Assembly: GCA_965228625.1 (NCBI GenBank)
Contig: OZ245829.1
Location: forward strand, 2,542,001 to 2,606,000
Direction of reading: 5' to 3'
From: UBA2767 sp965228625
Lineage (GTDB): Bacteria > Pseudomonadota > Alphaproteobacteria > Rhizobiales > Methyloligellaceae
Length of the DNA stretch: 64,000 nt
This document shows, piece by piece, positions 1 to 8,563 of the stretch (position 1 is the stretch's first letter; each line of letters starts with the position of its first letter). Made by a program: the position numbers and the translations under genes. The notes under the pieces were generated by a model that did not search any database, had not been told where the DNA came from, and worked only from the letters and a program-made list of their open reading frames with translations.

Positions 1-1377
1 AGCGCCTTCTGGCCGCTCGGCGACCGGGTCGAGGTCAAGGCGCTGAAGGACGAATATGTTCCCTTCCAGACCGAGACAACCGATCCGAAGTCGGTCGGGC
101 GCCTGCCGGACCGGCCGAAGCTCGCCGTCGAACTCGGCAACGGCTTCCTCGACACCGGCAACCTGCATCCGGGCTTCGAGGTTCCATTCATCGGCGCCGT
201 GTGGCAGCCACGGCTGTGGGCCTACGCGATCAATCGCACCGCATTTCAAAGCTTCAAGGACGGCCGGTCCGGAAATCCGCGGGAGACGGAGATCGCCAAC
301 AGGCTCGACGTCTTCGTCAACCTGCAGCTCACCGGAACCGAGAAGATCCTGCTGGGCATCCGCCCGACCGACAACAACCGGCCCGATGAGTTCACCCGCT
401 ACACCTTCGATGGCCGCGACGAAGGCTTCAACAAGGAATTCGGCTTCAATATCGAGACCCTGTTCTTCGAAGGCGATCTTGGAAGCGTGTTTCCGGTGCT
501 CGACAAGAAGGGTTCACGTCCGATCGATCTCGGTTTCACCGTCGGCCGGCAGCCGATCGTCTTCCAGGAAGGCATCCTGATCAACGACACGATCGACGCG
601 GTCGGCTTCATTCGCAACAACATCGTCTTTCCCGGCACATCCAACCTCCGGGTTTCGGGAATGTGGGGCTGGAACCGCCTCGACCGCAATGATTTCGACC
701 GGCGGCGCGACGAAGCCGACATGTTCGGCCTGTTCGTCGCCGCCGATACGCACCTGAGCACGTTCAACTACGATCTGATCTACGTGAACGACGAAGGCGA
801 TGGCGACGGCCTGTATTTCGGGTTTGCCGCAATCCAGCGCCTGCCGCATTGGGGCGGCATCAGCACGGCGTTTCGTGTGAATACCTCCATCGCGCTCGAG
901 GACGAGATCGAAGGCAACGTCGTCGGAACCGGCACGCTGCTGACCAGCGAAATCTCCAAGACCGTCAAGCAATCGGACGACATCGTCTATTTCAACTCGT
1001 TCCTCGGCCTCGGAAACTTCACGCAGGCGGGACGCGAGGCGGTCAACGGCGGCCCGCTCGCGAATACGGGCATTCTCTTCGCGTCGCCGAACCTGAGCAC
1101 CTACCTGGCGGAGCTCGACCCGTTCACGACCGACAGCGTGATCGGCGGCGCCGTCGGATATCAGGCGTTCTGGGACAACAAGCGGCGCAATCTCATTCTC
1201 GAGGTTGCCGGACGCCATGACCTGAGCGGCGACGGGTTCGACAGCCTGGGCCTCGGCGCCCAGCTCCAGCAGGCCGTGGGACAGCACGTTCAGCTTCAGT
1301 TCGAAACTTTCTACGCCTTCAACGAAGGCCGCGACGATGGATACGGCGCGCGCGCAGAGATTCAGATTGTCTATTGA
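1..1377 (+). CDS. Outer-membrane beta-barrel-like protein, 5' end missing
   Basis: The frame is open from the first base, so the start lies outside the window; 458 residues are visible before the TGA. I do not recognise a precise family. The chain alternates short hydrophobic/aromatic strands with Gly, Asn and Asp turns and ends in an aromatic residue (QIVY), which is the usual C-terminal mark of an outer-membrane barrel. An internal stretch (DLIYVNDEGDGDGLYFGF) looks like two strands and a turn. The reductase gene begins 44 bases downstream on the same strand, so the two are probably co-transcribed and face a minus-strand multihaem cytochrome operon. Inference: a porin or porin-like partner of that electron-transfer locus. 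An alginate-export-type barrel is another possibility. Confidence 0.6.
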   Translation, partial: SAFWPLGDRVEVKALKDEYVPFQTETTDPKSVGRLPDRPKLAVELGNGFLDTGNLHPGFEVPFIGAVWQPRLWAYAINRTAFQSFKDGRSGNPRETEIANRLDVFVNLQLTGTEKILLGIRPTDNNRPDEFTRYTFDGRDEGFNKEFGFNIETLFFEGDLGSVFPVLDKKGSRPIDLGFTVGRQPIVFQEGILINDTIDAVGFIRNNIVFPGTSNLRVSGMWGWNRLDRNDFDRRRDEADMFGLFVAADTHLSTFNYDLIYVNDEGDGDGLYFGFAAIQRLPHWGGISTAFRVNTSIALEDEIEGNVVGTGTLLTSEISKTVKQSDDIVYFNSFLGLGNFTQAGREAVNGGPLANTGILFASPNLSTYLAELDPFTTDSVIGGAVGYQAFWDNKRRNLILEVAGRHDLSGDGFDSLGLGAQLQQAVGQHVQLQFETFYAFNEGRDDGYGARAEIQIVY

Positions 1378-1421
1378 GATCGCGGGGGCACCCGCGATCC
1401 GTCTGGTGCAGGAGACGAGAA

Positions 1422-2708
1422 ATGCCGCAAATGGGTCTTGTTGAGATTTTGGGAACGATGATTGTCGGCGCCGTGTCGATGCGCGCCGCGATCGGCGCGC
1501 TGACCTTCGCGGGGCGGCGATATGCCGTTTCGCGAAAGAACAAGAAGTACATCTCGCAGTTTCGCGCCGCATCCTCGCGCGTCTTTTCGAAGCCGCGGAT
1601 CGAGACGAGCAACCAGCCGCTGACGTGGAAGGGCAAGCGGCGGTTCCGTGTCGTCAAGCGCGTGTACGAGAACCTCAATGAGGATGTGTGCTCGTTTTAT
1701 CTCGAGCCCCATGACGGCAAGCCGATCGCACCGTTCCAGCCGGGCCAGCACCTCACATTCTCGGTGCCCGTGAACGGGCAGGACGAGCCCGAGATGCGCT
1801 GCTATTCCCTGTCGGAGAGCCCGACGGAGAAAGGCTACTACCGCGTCACGGTGAAGCGCCTCGGACCGCCGCAGGGCGCCGGACCCGGCACACCACCGGG
1901 TCGCGTCTCGGGGCATTTCCACGACAGTCTGCAGCCTGGTGCCGTTGTCGAGGCGCTGGCGCCCGCCGGATCCTTTTGTCTCGACCAAACCTCCAACCGG
2001 CCGATCATCTTCATCGGCGGCGGCATCGGCATCACCCCGCTGCTCAGCATGTTGCGCTGGCTGATCGCCACGGGCTCACGGCGGGAGATCTGGTTCTTCT
2101 ATGGGGTGCGCAACCGCGGCGAACACGCCATGTACGAGACCCTGCAGAAGCTCAATGCCCATACGCCGAACGTCCGCCTGCTGGCCGCCTACAGTCAGCC
2201 GACGCCGAATTGCCGCAAGAATATCGACTATCATGTGAAGGGCCACATCACCGCCGAGCTCCTGCGGCCGTTGCTCACGGCGCGCAGGTGTGAAATCTAC
2301 CTGTGCGGGCCCAACGCGATGATGACGTCACTGCGCGGCCAGTTGGAGGCGATCGGGGTTCCCGACGAGGACATCCGGACCGAATCGTTCGGGCATCGCG
2401 TCGGCGACGCGCGCACTGGCGAGACGCCGCAGGATCACGCCGAAGCGGAAGCCGGGTTCCGGATCGAGTTTGCAAGATCCGGCAAGACGATCCGGTGGAC
2501 GCCGCGCGACGGGTCCCTTCTCGAGCTGGCCATCGACCACAAAATCAAGGCCCGTTGCTCCTGCCGTCAGGGCGTCTGCGGAACCTGCGCCGTCAAGCTG
2601 CGGGACGGCGAGATCGCCTATCAGCGCCAGCCGGAACGCGAACCCGAGCCCGGGAAATGCCTGCCGTGCATCGCGCGGCCGACCAGCGATCTGGTGCTGG
2701 ATCTCTAA
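1422..2708 (+). CDS. Membrane-anchored 2Fe-2S ferredoxin/flavin NAD(P)H oxidoreductase
   Basis: 428 residues. An N-terminal hydrophobic stretch (about residues 4-30) may anchor it. The FAD domain has RCYSLSESP (the RxYS flavin motif), the nucleotide domain has GGGIGITPLLSML, and the C-terminus is a plant-type [2Fe-2S] domain with ligands in CRQGVCGTC plus a last Cys in KCLPC. This is the layout of class IA-type oxygenase reductases and Hmp-like reductases, which pass electrons from NAD(P)H through FAD to a 2Fe-2S centre. I chose ATG 1422 because GGAGA lies 6 bases upstream; an in-frame ATG at 1374 would overlap the previous gene and encode an unlikely Arg-rich lead. No oxygenase component is nearby; the neighbours are cytochromes, so the acceptor is unknown. 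Confidence 0.88.
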   Translation: MPQMGLVEILGTMIVGAVSMRAAIGALTFAGRRYAVSRKNKKYISQFRAASSRVFSKPRIETSNQPLTWKGKRRFRVVKRVYENLNEDVCSFYLEPHDGKPIAPFQPGQHLTFSVPVNGQDEPEMRCYSLSESPTEKGYYRVTVKRLGPPQGAGPGTPPGRVSGHFHDSLQPGAVVEALAPAGSFCLDQTSNRPIIFIGGGIGITPLLSMLRWLIATGSRREIWFFYGVRNRGEHAMYETLQKLNAHTPNVRLLAAYSQPTPNCRKNIDYHVKGHITAELLRPLLTARRCEIYLCGPNAMMTSLRGQLEAIGVPDEDIRTESFGHRVGDARTGETPQDHAEAEAGFRIEFARSGKTIRWTPRDGSLLELAIDHKIKARCSCRQGVCGTCAVKLRDGEIAYQRQPEREPEPGKCLPCIARPTSDLVLDL

Positions 2709-2734
2709 AAGACAATCGCCCACTGCCGGGCCGG

Positions 2735-4867
2735 TCAGTTCTTCGGCACCTTGGTCGTGAGCACCGGCGTCGCGATCTCGTTGACATGGTACTTGTGGCA
2801 CAGCAGGCAATCCTGGCGCACCTGCATCTTGCCGTGGCATGACGCGCACGTCTCTTTCTTCACCTGTTTGAAGTTGGAGACGTATGTGTACGGGTCATTC
2901 CCCTTGTACGTTTCCAGATAGCCCTTCGCCTTGCTCATGGCGTGGCAGGAGAAACAGCCGTCCTTCTGGGCGACGCCGAAGTGCGGCCGGTGATCGAACA
3001 GCGTGAAGGGACTCTCGCGTGAAGCGAGGGACGAAGGTTTCCAGTTGACGAGACGGCTCGCATTTCTCGTCGCGTCGACACTGTGACACTTGGCGCACTG
3101 CCCCTGGGCGTCCTTTCCGGTGAGCTCCTCGAATGCCGGACGGGCGAGATTGTCTCCTTTCTCGGCGTACAGCCGACTCGTCAGGTCGAGCCAGGCGCGC
3201 AGGAACGCATCGGCGTGCCCGACGGGTCTGTAGAGGATCGCGAAATCCTTGCGGTACCAGCCGCCGAGCGCGGTCCAGTCTTCGGTGTCGACCTCGATTT
3301 GTTCCGCGCCATTGCTCTCGGAGGCGTCGGCGTCGGCCGTATCGACCTCATCAGTGGCCTCCTCTTCCGCCTCATCGGATGCCTCCTCGGCCTCGTCGCC
3401 CTCCTCGTCCTCCGGCCGTTGGTTGCCCTTGAGCAGGCGACCGAACGGATCGATCCGCCAGCTCCCGAATGGTCCGGCAGATGATGCGGCGCTCACGGGC
3501 TTCGGTTCTTCTTCGGTTCCGTCCTGCTCTCCGGCGTCGGTTTCGTCGCTCTCGCCGGTAACCGTCTCGGTCGTGAACACCGGCGAGGAGTCCTCCTGCG
3601 CCTCGCCCGGGGTCTCGTCGATTTCGCTTGCGAGGTTCGGCAGCCATTCGCGTTGCGCGGCAAGAAGCACGTCGTGGGGCATGCTGGCGCTCAACTGCGT
3701 GGCGAGATCCTTGCTGATCCGCGCGCCGGTGGCCGACTTGATCCGCCTGAAGAAGTCGGTCATGCCGGCCGTGGTGAGCGTGTGAAACAGCCGTTTGACC
3801 TCCCATGCGAGGTTCTTGACCTCGGCAATCTGCGCATCGGTCGCTTCGGTCAGATCCAGCAGATCGAGCTCGTCCGTCACCTCGAGCGTCTTGCGGTGTT
3901 TCTCGTCGCGGCCGATCAGCAGGCGCATCAGCGGGCTGATCTCACCTTCCGCGTCTTCCGGCCACTCGCCGATGTCGACATTCTTCTCGTTCAGCGTTTC
4001 GACGTCGATGCCCGGCAGGGAGATCAGGGTGATGCCCTTCGGACCGGTCGCCCGTTCGACGCCGGTGATCTGGTCCAGATGGCACGCGGTGCAGATCTGC
4101 TCGAAGGGCTTGATGTCCATGTGCCCGCCGTCCGCGGTGGCGGTGTGGCAGTCGGTGCACGCGGGCGGAATGTCTTTGGCGTTCTTCTTGTTGCGCCATT
4201 CCGGGAAGTGTTTCTTGAAGTGTCCGGAGTGATCGAAATTGATGCGGGTTCGCCGCCTGAACGGATAGCTGTCGAACTCGGGATGACTGCCGTGAAAATC
4301 GTCGAATTGTACCGAATGGCAGGTATGACACTGCGCGTCGGCCATCGCCTTGAGGTCGAAGGTCTGGCCGTTGTGCTCCTTGTGGCACGTGGCACAGAAC
4401 ACACCTTCGGGAAATGTGCTTTCCACCGGAAGCGCCGCGTCGCGGATGCGCGAGGCGGTCGAGCGCTTGCTCGCGTTTGGAGAAGCCTCGGCGCGACGCA
4501 CATAGGCGTCGAGGCGCGCGAGCTCAAGGCCGTGCGGATTACGCGCCGGCTCCCCCATCATGTGGCAGGTGAGGCAGGACTCCGTATCCTTGTTGGGATC
4601 GGCGGGCGCGAAGACGGCATGCAGCCATCCGAACTGTCCTTTCGAGACGTTGGAGTGGCAGTCGGTGCATTTTTCCAGAGTTCCGTGGACCGTCGTGATC
4701 GGGCCCGGCATGAAATGGCGTGTGTCGCCGGCATAGGCGACCGCAAGTATGAACAGGCCGGCCGCCAGGACGGCAACCCAGGCGGAGATGATGTTGCGCT
4801 TTGCCCGCAACGCCCGGTTGGATTTCTCGGCTGACCGCCAGAACTTCACATAGCGCGCAATGCTCAC
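2735..4867 (-). CDS. Ten-haem c-type cytochrome with N-terminal membrane anchor
   Basis: 710 residues with ten CxxCH haem sites: CTDCH, CLTCH, CATCH, CHTCH, CTDCH and CTACH in the N-terminal half and CAKCH, CFSCH, CASCH and CLLCH near the C-terminus. A transmembrane segment (about residues 27-47) follows a basic N-terminus, so it should be held in the inner membrane with the haems in the periplasm. The N-terminal block resembles cytochrome c3/c7-type or NapC-like multihaem proteins. A long acidic, Glu/Asp/Ala-rich linker of roughly 100 residues (coded near 3290-3590) separates the six-haem and four-haem parts. The start is GTG, one base after the TGA of the upstream haem-b-like gene, so the two are surely one operon. 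Function is inferred as electron transfer; no enzyme signature is seen. Confidence 0.9.
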   Translation of the reverse strand: MSIARYVKFWRSAEKSNRALRAKRNIISAWVAVLAAGLFILAVAYAGDTRHFMPGPITTVHGTLEKCTDCHSNVSKGQFGWLHAVFAPADPNKDTESCLTCHMMGEPARNPHGLELARLDAYVRRAEASPNASKRSTASRIRDAALPVESTFPEGVFCATCHKEHNGQTFDLKAMADAQCHTCHSVQFDDFHGSHPEFDSYPFRRRTRINFDHSGHFKKHFPEWRNKKNAKDIPPACTDCHTATADGGHMDIKPFEQICTACHLDQITGVERATGPKGITLISLPGIDVETLNEKNVDIGEWPEDAEGEISPLMRLLIGRDEKHRKTLEVTDELDLLDLTEATDAQIAEVKNLAWEVKRLFHTLTTAGMTDFFRRIKSATGARISKDLATQLSASMPHDVLLAAQREWLPNLASEIDETPGEAQEDSSPVFTTETVTGESDETDAGEQDGTEEEPKPVSAASSAGPFGSWRIDPFGRLLKGNQRPEDEEGDEAEEASDEAEEEATDEVDTADADASESNGAEQIEVDTEDWTALGGWYRKDFAILYRPVGHADAFLRAWLDLTSRLYAEKGDNLARPAFEELTGKDAQGQCAKCHSVDATRNASRLVNWKPSSLASRESPFTLFDHRPHFGVAQKDGCFSCHAMSKAKGYLETYKGNDPYTYVSNFKQVKKETCASCHGKMQVRQDCLLCHKYHVNEIATPVLTTKVPKN

Positions 4868-4868
4868 G

Positions 4869-5684
4869 TCAGCGCACTCCCGACGAGTACGCGTACACGA
4901 CCATGGTGTGCAGGATCGACATGGCGATCAGGCAATATGTTGCCGGGATGTGAACGAACAGCCAGGCGTGCTGCAGGCCCTGAAGCGCGTATTGGTGATC
5001 GAGATCGAATTTCGCGACCACATGCTTCTTCAGCTTTTCCAGAACCTCCTGCACCTTCGAATTGGGATGGCTTTCAAGGCGATCGAGATCGTCGCACATG
5101 GCCTGCAACGGATAGCGCGATCCGCGCAGATGCGCGCCGACGTGCTGCGGCTTGCGGAAATAGCCGTACAGATGGTCGGCGTAGTAGTCGGACAGCGCGG
5201 CCGACGCGGCATTCTTCACCGAATTGAGCATGAGGCCGTCGACCTCGCCGGCGAGCTTGGCCCGGGCCGCGCCGATCTGCTCGAACGTCACCTGATCGGC
5301 GGGCACGTGCTGCAGCCGGGCCGGGATCGATCGGGTCAGGTAGAGGCCGAAAACACCGCTGACCGCCACGACGACAAAAAGGATATACAGCACCCATTCC
5401 AGCGACGTCTCGGGCAGGGAGAAGCTGGTGTGCATCAAGAAGGCGGCAACGACGAAATAGCCGGCATAGACGTGGAGCTTGAGCCAGCTCGCGGCACGGC
5501 CGAGCGTGAGTGCGGGAAGCTGTTTTCGGACATGATAGGAAAGCTGGGCGATCATCGCCGCCGCCAGAATCCAGCCGTCAAGAAACCGGGGGTCGCGCAG
5601 GGCGGTTTCGTATTGCCCGACGATCCAGAACAATGCGGCGATCGCAACAATCGTCACCGCGACATTTCGCGTTAGCTGGCGCAA
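4869..5684 (-). CDS. Haem-b-like integral membrane protein
   Basis: 271 residues with about five membrane helices: roughly 8-24, 37-52, 68-86, 95-116 and 240-263. Histidines sit in or beside helices (SYHVRK, KLHVYAG, FLMHTS, LFVHIP, SILHTM), spaced as expected for two b haems in a cytochrome b561/ferric-reductase-like core. A soluble segment of about 110 residues lies between the fourth and last helix. The gene lies between the cNMP/ferredoxin gene (13 bases upstream) and the ten-haem cytochrome (1 base downstream). Inference: it moves electrons across the membrane between the cytoplasmic ferredoxin protein and periplasmic haems. I cannot assign a named family. Confidence 0.75.
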   Translation of the reverse strand: MRQLTRNVAVTIVAIAALFWIVGQYETALRDPRFLDGWILAAAMIAQLSYHVRKQLPALTLGRAASWLKLHVYAGYFVVAAFLMHTSFSLPETSLEWVLYILFVVVAVSGVFGLYLTRSIPARLQHVPADQVTFEQIGAARAKLAGEVDGLMLNSVKNAASAALSDYYADHLYGYFRKPQHVGAHLRGSRYPLQAMCDDLDRLESHPNSKVQEVLEKLKKHVVAKFDLDHQYALQGLQHAWLFVHIPATYCLIAMSILHTMVVYAYSSGVR

Positions 5685-5697
5685 GATTCTCCGCGTT

Positions 5698-7305
5698 TCA
5701 GTGCCAATTGGACAGTGTCTGCAATTCGCGGAGATCGACGCGCGTTATCGCATCGTGCGGACATGCACGCAGGCAGGCCGGGCCGCCGGCTCGACCTGTG
5801 CACAGGTCGCATTTCGCTGCCGTGCGAATGTGGGTGCCGTCTTTGTCGACCAGAAGCTGGCCGGAAGAGTTCCGCGCATCAATCATGCGAATATTGTTGT
5901 AGGGACAAGCGCTCTCGCAACTGGCGCAACCAATACAGGTCTTTTCGTCGATCAGCACATTGCCCGTTTGTTCGTCACGGGTGATCGCGCCGGTCGGGCA
6001 GTCGACCATGCAGACCGGATCGGCGCAGTGCATACAGGCATTGGCGATCGTGAACTTGCCGTGAGAAAACCCCGTCCGCTCCAAGCGAGCGACATTGTCA
6101 TGGGTGGCCGCGCAGGCACGCACGCAATCGTCGCAGTTCACACAACGGGTGGTGTCGACCAGCATCGCCTTGGTGCCGTTGATCAAGCGGTTGTCCACGA
6201 TGAAATCGAGCTGTGACCGGCCGCGATACGCGACGCGCTGGCGCGGCGAGGCCGTTGTCCTCTGCGCCTCGGCGACGGCGTTCAGGGCCCGCTCCTCGAT
6301 GAAGTGCGCCGGAATCCGGATGATGTCCGCATAACCGACGGCGCGCAGACCGAAGGACGCGAGTGCCGGACCGCCGGTGCGCATGCTCTCGCCAATCTCG
6401 GACGCACCGAAAATCTCGCCGGCCTTGAGAAAGCCGGCCGTCTGCTCGTTCTGGCCCGTCTGCACCGTCAGTCGCGCGAAACCCGACCGCAACAGGAAGA
6501 GGTCCTCCAGGTACTGACCTTCTTCCACGATCAGCGGTTCGTGGTCGAGCGGCCGATCGCCGCTCGGCTTTTCGATCCGTTGACGCTGGTAGATGTGCGT
6601 CCAGCCGAACCCGCCATGGGTCTCAAAAAAGCACTGCCTGGCGATGCCGCGCAGGATCTCGCTGTCGGCGCCGCCGAACAGCGCGCTTTGTCTCAAAGCA
6701 ATCTCGACGCTCCGCTGCCGGTAAAAATGTTCGACACGGCACCGGAATGCGTCCGACCAGTGGAGCAGTTCGCGGACCCCCGGCCAGCGCATCTCGAGGA
6801 CCGTGGTCCGGTCGGCCGCCGAAACCGCGGTTGCCTGCCGCGCCGTTCGCGCCAACGTCTCTGTCTCTCCGAAAATATCGTTCTGTCTCAGGACATCGGC
6901 GGGCGGTGGAACGGCGTCCCTTTTCCACTCGAGTTTTTGCAGATGCTGCCGCCCGGTGCGAAACGTGCGACGCAACCATGAACTTTCTTCCGTGTCTTTT
7001 TGCTGTGGCTGCTTGTCAGTCGCTGCGAGGGCGGTCTGCATCCGCACCGACCCGTTCAGAACGACAAAGAGCGAGGTCTGATACGCGCCTGCCGCATAGA
7101 TCGTGTCGCCGCCGCGGAACGACCTGATCCGGCAGTCGTTGGCAATGATATCCTGCGGCTGAAGGTCGTCGGGAAACGCGCGGCGGTCGAGCCCCGCGAA
7201 TACCGGCATCCTCATGATGCCGGCGACTGCCTCTGCCGGAAGCCTCTGCCGGGCAAACGGCGCATCCCAGCGACGTGGCCGGTCTATGATCTGGACTTTC
7301 GCCAA
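5698..7305 (-). CDS. Double cyclic-nucleotide-binding-like / four [4Fe-4S] ferredoxin fusion protein
   Basis: 535 residues. The first 330 residues contain two Crp/cNMP-type beta-roll domains (about 35-195 and 200-335; see SLFVVLNGSVRM with IFGET, and DLFLLRSGFARL with IFGASEIG). No DNA-binding helix-turn-helix follows. Residues about 365-535 form a polyferredoxin like the DmsB/HybA family, with four Cys groups: CVNCDDCVRAC, CMHCADPVCMVDCP, CIGCASCESACP and CDLC...CLRACP, enough for four [4Fe-4S] clusters. There is no signal peptide, so it should be cytoplasmic. It is the first gene of the operon with the haem-b-like protein and the ten-haem cytochrome. Inference: a ligand-gated electron carrier; the ligand is unknown. 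Confidence 0.88.
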   Translation of the reverse strand: MAKVQIIDRPRRWDAPFARQRLPAEAVAGIMRMPVFAGLDRRAFPDDLQPQDIIANDCRIRSFRGGDTIYAAGAYQTSLFVVLNGSVRMQTALAATDKQPQQKDTEESSWLRRTFRTGRQHLQKLEWKRDAVPPPADVLRQNDIFGETETLARTARQATAVSAADRTTVLEMRWPGVRELLHWSDAFRCRVEHFYRQRSVEIALRQSALFGGADSEILRGIARQCFFETHGGFGWTHIYQRQRIEKPSGDRPLDHEPLIVEEGQYLEDLFLLRSGFARLTVQTGQNEQTAGFLKAGEIFGASEIGESMRTGGPALASFGLRAVGYADIIRIPAHFIEERALNAVAEAQRTTASPRQRVAYRGRSQLDFIVDNRLINGTKAMLVDTTRCVNCDDCVRACAATHDNVARLERTGFSHGKFTIANACMHCADPVCMVDCPTGAITRDEQTGNVLIDEKTCIGCASCESACPYNNIRMIDARNSSGQLLVDKDGTHIRTAAKCDLCTGRAGGPACLRACPHDAITRVDLRELQTLSNWH

Positions 7306-7598
7306 CCGTCTTCCCTCTTACGATCGACTGTACTGACGGCTGCGCGGATCGTGAGTGAAAAGCGCGCGAATGCGCGTTCCCCGTGTATTCCGGGACGAGC
7401 CCCGAAGCCATCCAACAGTCTAGCGATGCGTATGGTTATTGTGGGGCGTGATCCCGCGTCGAAATTGGTCATTTTTTGGCGAAATTATGCCGGTTTCCGG
7501 CCGGCGGAGCCAGGCTGTCAACCGACCTCGTTTTTTCGCCTGCAGACCCCTGGATTTGTCGTCTTGCGGGATCACCCGGTCGAAGGCCGCGAACCGAC
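7306..7598. other. Leader of the ferredoxin operon with cytochrome remnant
   Basis: This 293-base gap between the LysR stop and the ferredoxin start has no intact gene. It holds the cytochrome remnant described separately and a short palindrome, GCCGG-TTT-CCGGC, at 7489-7501. The A/T-rich piece near 7461-7488 is the most promoter-like stretch for the minus-strand operon, but I cannot assign boxes with confidence. Confidence 0.4.
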
Positions 7599-7641
7599 CT
7601 AAACCACGTTGTGCAACCAGGGCGAGCGCGTCCTCTGCGCC
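7525..7641 (-). pseudogene. Remnant 3' end of a cytochrome c554-like gene
   Basis: Read on the minus strand, this stretch encodes about 39 residues that align without gaps to the C-terminus of the intact four-haem cytochrome at 10567-11715. Shared blocks are ALALVA, AA.DR.IP, DK, G.QAK and a Gly; about half the residues match. Wobble differences (for example CTGGTT against CTGGTC) show that it diverged as coding sequence. No haem motif, start or upstream part survives. Its 5' end runs into the last codons of the LysR gene, which reads this DNA in another frame. Inference: a second cytochrome copy was cut away when the LysR/SDR/SMP-30 cassette entered. Confidence 0.72.
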
Positions 7642-8537
7642 ATGATCTGGACCAGAAAGTCGATGAACGCACGCGTTTTCGGCGGCACTGCAGCGCCCGC
7701 ATAAAGCGCATGGATCCCGGTCTCCGGTACGGGCCAATCGGTCAGGACCGGGACAAGCCGCCCGTCACGAAGACCTTCGGCCGAGATGAAATCGGCGAGA
7801 AGCGCAATCCCGGCCCCCGACATGGCCGCTTCGTGGAGCACCAGGGCATCGTTGGACCGCAGCCACGGCGCGATCGGTACCCGATACTCGCCGCCTTCGC
7901 CTTCCAGCACCCAGGCATCCCCGCCCTGAAGGTGCGAGAAATGCAGCAGCCGGTGACGCGACAGATCTTCCGGCGTGCGAAGCGGCGGGGCATCGTTCAG
8001 ATAGGCGGGCGCGGCAACCAGACGGCGGATGTTCGGGGCGAGAAGGCGGGCGCGAAGGCTCGTGTCAGCCAGGCGCCCGATGCGAATGGCAACGTCAATC
8101 CGTTCCTCCACCACATCGACATAGGTGTCCGAATAGACGACATCGAGCCGAATGTCGGGATACCGGGACAGGAATTCAGGGAGCGTGTCCGTCAGGTGCA
8201 GCCTCGCGAACGTGGTCGGCGCAGCAATGCGCAGCAATCCGGTCGGCTTGCCGCCGAGTGAGCTCGCCGTAGCATCGGCCTCGTCCAGAGCGGACAACAG
8301 GTCCTCGCAAAGCGGCAGGTAGATCGCGCCGGCCTCCGTGAGCGTGACGCGGCGCGTGGTCCTGAGAAACAGCGCAACACCGAGGCGATCCTCGAGCCTG
8401 GCAATGCGGCGGCCGAGCGTCGACGGGGTCAGGCCGAGTGCGTCTGCGGAGGCCTTGAAGTTGAGCCGCCGCGCGCATTCCACGAAGGCCCGCATCAGCG
8501 CTATGCGATCGCTGTCCTGGTGTTGCATGACTTTCAC
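7599..8537 (-). CDS. LysR-family transcriptional regulator
   Basis: 312 residues. The N-terminal winged helix has the usual LysR pattern (FKASADALGLTPSTLGRRIA, then LGVALFLRTTRRVTLTEAG), followed by an effector domain beginning near residue 95 (LRIAAPTTFARL) that resembles the CrgA/DmlR-type subgroup. ATG 8537 is used; an ATG three codons later is equally possible. It is divergent from the SDR/SMP-30 operon across a 114-base gap with a LysR-type inverted repeat, so it very likely controls those genes and itself. The last dozen or so codons overlap the cytochrome remnant in another frame, so its extreme C-terminus may be a product of the insertion. Confidence 0.92.
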   Translation of the reverse strand: MKVMQHQDSDRIALMRAFVECARRLNFKASADALGLTPSTLGRRIARLEDRLGVALFLRTTRRVTLTEAGAIYLPLCEDLLSALDEADATASSLGGKPTGLLRIAAPTTFARLHLTDTLPEFLSRYPDIRLDVVYSDTYVDVVEERIDVAIRIGRLADTSLRARLLAPNIRRLVAAPAYLNDAPPLRTPEDLSRHRLLHFSHLQGGDAWVLEGEGGEYRVPIAPWLRSNDALVLHEAAMSGAGIALLADFISAEGLRDGRLVPVLTDWPVPETGIHALYAGAAVPPKTRAFIDFLVQIMAQRTRSPWLHNVV

Positions 8538-8546
8538 CCGACTATA

Positions 8547-8563
8547 ATTGCGTTGTACGCAAT
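8547..8563. promoter_or_regulatory. LysR-type operator in the divergent promoter region
   Basis: Perfect inverted repeat ATTGCG-TTGTA-CGCAAT, which contains the T-N11-A core of LysR-family sites. It lies 10 bases upstream of the LysR start and about 90 bases upstream of the SDR start, and overlaps a TATAAT at 8543-8548. Confidence 0.6.

Noticed and set aside
3653..4834. Long plus-strand frame opposite the ten-haem cytochrome
   Set aside because: It is antisense to a gene with ten haem motifs, has no family and no ribosome site; GC-rich codon use leaves long open shadows.
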